From: Paenibacillus sp. JDR-2
Lineage (GTDB): Bacteria; Bacillota; Bacilli; Paenibacillales; Paenibacillaceae
Assembly (NCBI RefSeq): GCF_000023585.1
Contig: NC_012914.1
Location: forward strand, 6,671,501-6,735,500
Length of the DNA: 64,000 nucleotides
Reading direction: 5' to 3'
The notes under the pieces were generated by a model. The model searched no databases. It was not told the DNA's origin and saw only the letters and a list, made by a program, of their open reading frames with translations. Below, piece after piece: positions 60,206-64,000 of the stretch (the first letter of the stretch is position 1; each line of letters starts with the position of its first letter). The translations under genes and the position numbers were made by a program.

Positions 60206-61411
60206 ATGGCAGCACAACCGATTATCGTCTTTCCTCCCGGCGGCTGGCGCGGGATTCCTTCCGGCGTCCGGGACTGGCTGGAGGAGCTGGCCGCGAAGAG
60301 AAAATTGCTTGCAGTAGCCGATGATGCTCCAAGCGGAATCGAGACTCTCTCCCTGGAACAGCTGGATGACGTGGAATGGGGCAGCGCCTCCGCTATCGTT
60401 ATGCATCCCGCCTGGGTGCATATTGCCGTGCCGCTGAAGCCGCACTGTCTTATTGCCGTACTGCCCGGGCCGGAATCTAATGAAGAAGAGTTGTGGGGCA
60501 AATGCCGCTCCTGGCTATGCGCGTATGCCACGCTTGTCGTGGCCGGTACGGAGGCCTTCTATTTGGAGCAGTGCTTCCGCCGCGGCAGCGTCTTTCTAAT
60601 GGACGGATTGGACGAAACCTCCGATCTGTTCGCCCGTCAGGCGGTGGAATGGCATAGCGACGGCTTCGAATCCGACATGCTTATCCGCCTCCAGCAGCGC
60701 CATAGAGCCAACTGGCGGAATGAACTGCTTCAGAAGCAGGAGCATGAGCAGGCGGCGGGCGGTAAGGTGAACGGCTATGCCGACGGTCTCTTCTTCCATT
60801 CGGTCTACCGGTATTTGACCGGCGAAGCCGAATACGCAAGAAAGCTTCTGCTTGCCTCCTTTGAGCAAATGCTGCACGAAGGCCGCAGGGATACGCTTCA
60901 GAACGTATACCGGTTCCTGTCGGCGATCGAACTGGAGCAGGGACATGTTCAGGACGCCGTACGGACCTACGGCTACACCGCCCAAGGGGATATCGAATGG
61001 CGGCATGCCGAACAATTATCCGGATGGCTGGCTGCCGGGAAGCGGGAGCTCGCCAAAGCCCAGCTATACCGGCTGAATGACGATTACCGCAAAGCGGCAG
61101 CTCTGCTGGAGCCGCTTGCGGATGATCCGGAAGCGTGTGCGCTGCTTACTGCTACTTATATTACGATGGGCCGATTAGACAGCGCTCTCTCGCTCGGCAA
61201 AGACGGGCTCCGCAAGTCGGCGGTCGACCGCCGGCAGTGGCAGCGTCTGCAAGGAACGGCGCTCTTGCTCAAAGGCAAACGGCATGAGGCCATCCACTGC
61301 TTTCTGGCGGCGGGAGAGCATAGGCAGGAGGAATTGAACGGCGTGGTTGAGCTGGCTGTTATGGATGGAGTTGCGCGGGAGCTGACACGAGGAAATAAGG
61401 AGGCTGACTAA
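60206..61411 (+). CDS. TPR-containing protein of a glycan locus
   Basis: 401 residues. The N-terminal half (about 1-170) is alpha/beta, resembling the nucleotide-sugar half of glycosyltransferases (IIVFPPGGWRGIPSGVRDWL, HCLIAVLPGPESNEEELWGK), but no catalytic motif is clear. From about residue 180 it is helical with TPR-like periodicity (YRYLTGEAEYARKLLLASFE, LLTATYITMGRLDSALSLGK). The ATG is eight bases after GGTGAG; the 32 codons upstream are not used by family logic. It starts a three-gene operon with the next two glycosyltransferases, two bases apart. Confidence 0.6.
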   Translation: MAAQPIIVFPPGGWRGIPSGVRDWLEELAAKRKLLAVADDAPSGIETLSLEQLDDVEWGSASAIVMHPAWVHIAVPLKPHCLIAVLPGPESNEEELWGKCRSWLCAYATLVVAGTEAFYLEQCFRRGSVFLMDGLDETSDLFARQAVEWHSDGFESDMLIRLQQRHRANWRNELLQKQEHEQAAGGKVNGYADGLFFHSVYRYLTGEAEYARKLLLASFEQMLHEGRRDTLQNVYRFLSAIELEQGHVQDAVRTYGYTAQGDIEWRHAEQLSGWLAAGKRELAKAQLYRLNDDYRKAAALLEPLADDPEACALLTATYITMGRLDSALSLGKDGLRKSAVDRRQWQRLQGTALLLKGKRHEAIHCFLAAGEHRQEELNGVVELAVMDGVARELTRGNKEAD

Positions 61412-61413
61412 GG

Positions 61414-62166
61414 ATGTCCAGCGGTCTCGGAAAAGGCGGAAGAAAAATAACGGACAACAAATTAACCGCCATCATGCAGGTCCGCAACGAAGCCGGACGT
61501 TATCTGGAAGCGGCGCTTGCGGATTTGTCCGGCTTTGCAGACGAGATTGTCATTGTGGATGACGGGAGCACGGACGATACGCCGGAGCTCGCCGCATCGT
61601 TCGAGAAGGTTGTGAAGCTGGTACGGAATAAGGATTCGTTGTTTCATAAAGAATGGCTGCTGCGCGAGCAGCTGTGGCGGGCGGCGGAGGAAACCTCGCC
61701 GGATTGGCTGCTGGCCGTGGATGCGGATGAATTTTACGAGGATGACGCAAAAGCGGCCATGAGGCAGCTTATTAACCAGGATGACTACGATACCGTTTCC
61801 TTCCGGATGTACGATTTCTGGGATTCGGTCACCCACTACCGCGAGGACGACTGGTGGAATCTCCATCAGCGGCCTATGATGACGCTTGTCCGTTACTTGC
61901 CCGGCTTTCATTATGCGTATCCGAAGCGGGCGCATCACGCCACCCGGCTTCCTTTTACCTACAACGCTTTGCCCAGTCTCGATACCGACCTTCGGATCAA
62001 GCATTACGGTTGGGCGGGAAGCGCCGAGGATCGGCGGGCGAAATACGACCGTTATATGAAGCTCGACCCGCAGGGACATTGGGGCAATCTCGGCCACTAC
62101 GCTTCTATTCTCGATCCGAATCCAAGATTGATCCGCTGGCAGGAGAGGGAGCGCCGCGATGGGTAG
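61414..62166 (+). CDS. Family 2 glycosyltransferase
   Basis: 250 residues, GT-A fold. The nucleotide-sugar motifs are VIVDDGSTDDTPELA near residue 46, the metal-binding DXD in LLAVDADEFYEDD near 101 and the downstream HYREDDWWNLHQRP. It has AAGGAGG upstream and starts two bases after the TPR gene. The product is probably a cytoplasmic enzyme making a surface or flagellar glycan. Confidence 0.88.
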   Translation: MSSGLGKGGRKITDNKLTAIMQVRNEAGRYLEAALADLSGFADEIVIVDDGSTDDTPELAASFEKVVKLVRNKDSLFHKEWLLREQLWRAAEETSPDWLLAVDADEFYEDDAKAAMRQLINQDDYDTVSFRMYDFWDSVTHYREDDWWNLHQRPMMTLVRYLPGFHYAYPKRAHHATRLPFTYNALPSLDTDLRIKHYGWAGSAEDRRAKYDRYMKLDPQGHWGNLGHYASILDPNPRLIRWQERERRDG

Positions 62167-63325
62167 GACGATGGCAAAGCCGAAGCCCATGAAGACGGTG
62201 ACGATATTGACCCACAGCTATTTGAACGCCTATGGACAGGATTATTCCCGGGTGTTCGGAGGCGGGCTGGAGCGGTATGTCGATTTGTTATGCCGGGCAA
62301 TCAAGGAGCTCGGGCTCAATCCGGTTGTTTATCAGATGACGTATTACGAGGCTTTTGACACCGTGCACGAAGGCGTCCGGGTAAAAGGCTGGCCATTTGA
62401 AGCCAATAAGATTACGGAGGCTTTCGAGCGGATGGCGGAATCCGCGGAAGGCCTGCTTATCTATGCCAGCTGCATCTGGCATCCCATCCGCTATCGCCCG
62501 GGAAGCATCGGCATCTGCCACGGCATCAATTGGGACACTCCTTCTATCGCGGCCGGGACGAAGGCGGCGATCACCCGGCATATCAATCAGGCTCTTCGGC
62601 AGCTAGACCGCGTGGTGTCGGTGGATTCGCATTTCCAGACGTATTGCAGGGCTGTCTGCGAGTATGAAGATCCGGCCGTTATTACCCTGCTTCCCAATCC
62701 CGTGGATACCTTGCGGTTTGTTCCCCGGCCGGGGGGTGTCTCCCCTTCGGCAAAAGAGGTGCGGGTGCTTTTCCCGCGAAGGCTAAGCTTTGAACGGGGA
62801 CTTGTTACGATGATGCTGTCGGCGGATGAGCTGCTCTGCAGGTATCCCGCCCTGACCGTGGAATTTGCCGGCGAGCTGATTGACGGATCAATGATGGCGG
62901 CAGCCTTTTATTTATGGAAGGAGGCTCATCCTCACCGCGACCGCATCATTCACCGGACATATACGTTCGAGACGATTCAGACGGCCTATCATCAGGCGGA
63001 TATCGCGGTTATCCCGACGTTGTTCTCGGAAGGGACTTCCCTCTCCTGCCTGGAGGCGATGAGCTGCGGCTTGCCCGTTGTCGCAACCAATGTCGGCGGG
63101 CTGAACGATCTCATCATCAATGGCGTAAACGGCCGCCTAATTACAACCTCGGCAGAAGCCGTCACCTCTGCCGTCAGCGAGCTGATCGAGCAGCCTAGAC
63201 TGAGGCGCCGATTAGGCATAGCCGCCCGGCGGGCGGCGCTCGCATTCGATCAGACGCGCTGGCTCGCCGAGTGGAAGGCGATTATTACTGCGCAGCTTGC
63301 GAAGGGAGATGGGGAGAGCCGCTGA
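62159..63325 (+). CDS. Family 4 (GT-B) glycosyltransferase
   Basis: 388 residues. N-terminal Rossmann domain with GGGLERYVDLLCRAIKELGL near residue 33; C-terminal domain with PRRLSFERGLVTMML near 203 and the GT4 E-x7-E motif in FSEGTSLSCLEAMSCGLPVV near 295. It overlaps the GT2 gene by eight bases, so the two are coupled. The acceptor and donor are unknown. Confidence 0.92.
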   Translation: MGRTMAKPKPMKTVTILTHSYLNAYGQDYSRVFGGGLERYVDLLCRAIKELGLNPVVYQMTYYEAFDTVHEGVRVKGWPFEANKITEAFERMAESAEGLLIYASCIWHPIRYRPGSIGICHGINWDTPSIAAGTKAAITRHINQALRQLDRVVSVDSHFQTYCRAVCEYEDPAVITLLPNPVDTLRFVPRPGGVSPSAKEVRVLFPRRLSFERGLVTMMLSADELLCRYPALTVEFAGELIDGSMMAAAFYLWKEAHPHRDRIIHRTYTFETIQTAYHQADIAVIPTLFSEGTSLSCLEAMSCGLPVVATNVGGLNDLIINGVNGRLITTSAEAVTSAVSELIEQPRLRRRLGIAARRAALAFDQTRWLAEWKAIITAQLAKGDGESR

Positions 63326-63593
63326 TGCCTTTCCGCGCTGCCGCCCGCCTGATATGCTGCACGTTGTACAGGATATTCGCCGATCCAGGCTGTTTCTGCG
63401 TAAAACGTTGTACATTTTGCAAGATACACTTCAGATCTTAGCTAATCAAAGTAGGTTTACGCGCAATATCCTGCAGATCATACAGTTTAATTCCAATAAA
63501 TGGATTATAATTCAGAAATATAATGCATTTTTTGCAATGGAAAAGGTCATATACGTAAGAGTTTACAAGCTGTATAACGCGAAACAAAAGAGC
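63326..63593. other. AT-rich intergenic region with inverted segments
   Basis: 268 bp without a gene between two convergent genes. It contains several related words around GTTGTACA (63363, 63405) and inverted pairs GCGTAAA/TTTACGC (63398-63404 and 63456-63462) and CAGGATATT/AATATCCTG (63369-63377 and about 63465-63473). No clear T-tailed terminator is seen. Confidence 0.5.
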
Positions 63594-64000
63594 TTATAGG
63601 CTGTACAGCACGGAGGTTATACGCAGCATCAACTCCTGCTCGCAGAGCAGCGGCGCTGCGAGAACAGGGACCTGCGCGGCGCTGCGGGCGCGCGCCGCAA
63701 GCGCTGCCGCGAGCCCCGCCGCGGCGGCTCGCGAGACCCATGGCTGCGCCGCCGCTTCGCGCGCAGCCGCAAACTGCTCCGCCGCGGCCGGCATGTCGCC
63801 CGCGGCGAAGTGCAGGACGCCCGCGGCAAGCCGCGCAGGCGCACCGGGCTGCGCTGCCGCGCGCAGCCTCTGTGCCGCGGCCAGCGCGGGCACAGGCGGC
63901 GCTGCGCCTAGCAGCGCGCACCATTGCAGCGGCGCCGCGGGCACAGGCGCCGCCAAGGGCGGTGGCGCGGCTGGGCAAAGCCGCAGCCACGCGGGCCAGG
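63594..64000 (-). CDS. Ala-rich, TPR-like protein, C-terminal fragment at window edge
   Basis: The frame is open to the right edge for 135 codons and stops at TAA. It is extremely GC-rich and Ala/Arg/Pro-rich, with TPR-like segments (GVLHFAAGDMPAAAEQFAAA, RAAAAGLAAALAARARSAAQ) and a more normal end, LLCEQELMLRITSVLYSL. Its composition is unlike its neighbours. The start lies outside the window, so the family cannot be named. A convergent link to the TPR/glycosyltransferase operon is inference. Confidence 0.5.
   Translation of the reverse strand, partial: WPAWLRLCPAAPPPLAAPVPAAPLQWCALLGAAPPVPALAAAQRLRAAAQPGAPARLAAGVLHFAAGDMPAAAEQFAAAREAAAQPWVSRAAAAGLAAALAARARSAAQVPVLAAPLLCEQELMLRITSVLYSL

Noticed and set aside
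63324..63440. Short frame overlapping the stop of the GT4 gene (ATG within TGATG)
   Set aside because: Only 38 codons, Cys-rich, no recognisable features, and runs through inverted repeats.

Overview
The window is a chromosomal segment of a low-to-moderate GC, endospore-forming Firmicute, most likely Paenibacillus or a close relative. The evidence is the gene order prfA-prmC-spoIIR-ywlC-mntP-ywlE-rpiB-DUF436-glyA-upp-mnaA-atp operon, which matches the Bacillus subtilis prfA-to-atp block. It also has strong AGGAGG ribosome binding sites, many TTG starts, YesS/Lpl-type sugar transport with AraC regulators, and an S-layer-homology surface protein. No tRNA, rRNA, insertion sequence, prophage or CRISPR array was found.

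Layout. 0-4.4 kb: the N-terminal part of a Cache-like sensory protein, then a Fur-controlled siderophore ABC transporter. 4.5-5.3 kb: a YwqE/CpsB tyrosine phosphatase. 5.4-12.9 kb: the complete atpZ-I-B-E-F-H-A-G-D-C operon with its promoter, interrupted by an unusually long, hairpin-bearing atpA-atpG spacer. 13.1-15.1 kb: mnaA and upp, separated by a duplicated 54-bp sequence. 15.2-20.9 kb: an oppABCDF operon sitting between glyA and upp. 21.4-24.1 kb: glyA, a DUF436 gene and rpiB, transcribed from a promoter followed by a ZTP (pfl) riboswitch and terminator. 24.1-29.9 kb: ywlE, mntP, ywlC, spoIIR, prmC and prfA, with a four-copy 62-bp hairpin minisatellite between spoIIR and prmC. 30-33.7 kb: copper genes ycnJ/ycnI and the GTPase ychF. 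33.8-36.9 kb: a glycosyltransferase fused to two methyltransferase domains, plus small unknown genes.

36.9-48.6 kb: an SLH/PepSY surface protein and a carbohydrate locus consisting of a two-permease ABC importer with its lipoprotein, a membrane-bound AraC regulator, a Gfo/Idh/MocA dehydrogenase, a sugar isomerase/epimerase and a divergent AraC regulator. 48.6-50.5 kb: trxA, an Rrf2 regulator with its operator, and a frameshifted aldo/keto reductase. 50.6-51.9 kb: a small ORF, an unassigned structured RNA or terminator, and a guanidine-I riboswitch driving a paired SMR guanidine exporter. 52-60 kb: RNase J, hisC, a GNAT acetyltransferase, an RDD protein, glutaminyl-tRNA synthetase and a sodium:neurotransmitter-type symporter, with a tandem palindromic repeat at 56.0-56.3 kb. 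60.2-64 kb: a TPR protein, GT2 and GT4 cluster and a convergent, very GC-rich, alanine-rich C-terminal fragment.

Most of the window is housekeeping. The points most worth a second look are non-coding: the riboswitch-controlled rpiB-DUF436-glyA operon, the atpA-atpG spacer, the 62-bp and 127-bp repeats and the RNA next to the guanidine riboswitch. Among proteins, the GT2-methyltransferase-methyltransferase fusion stands out. I did not find a clearly new multi-gene defence or mobile system.
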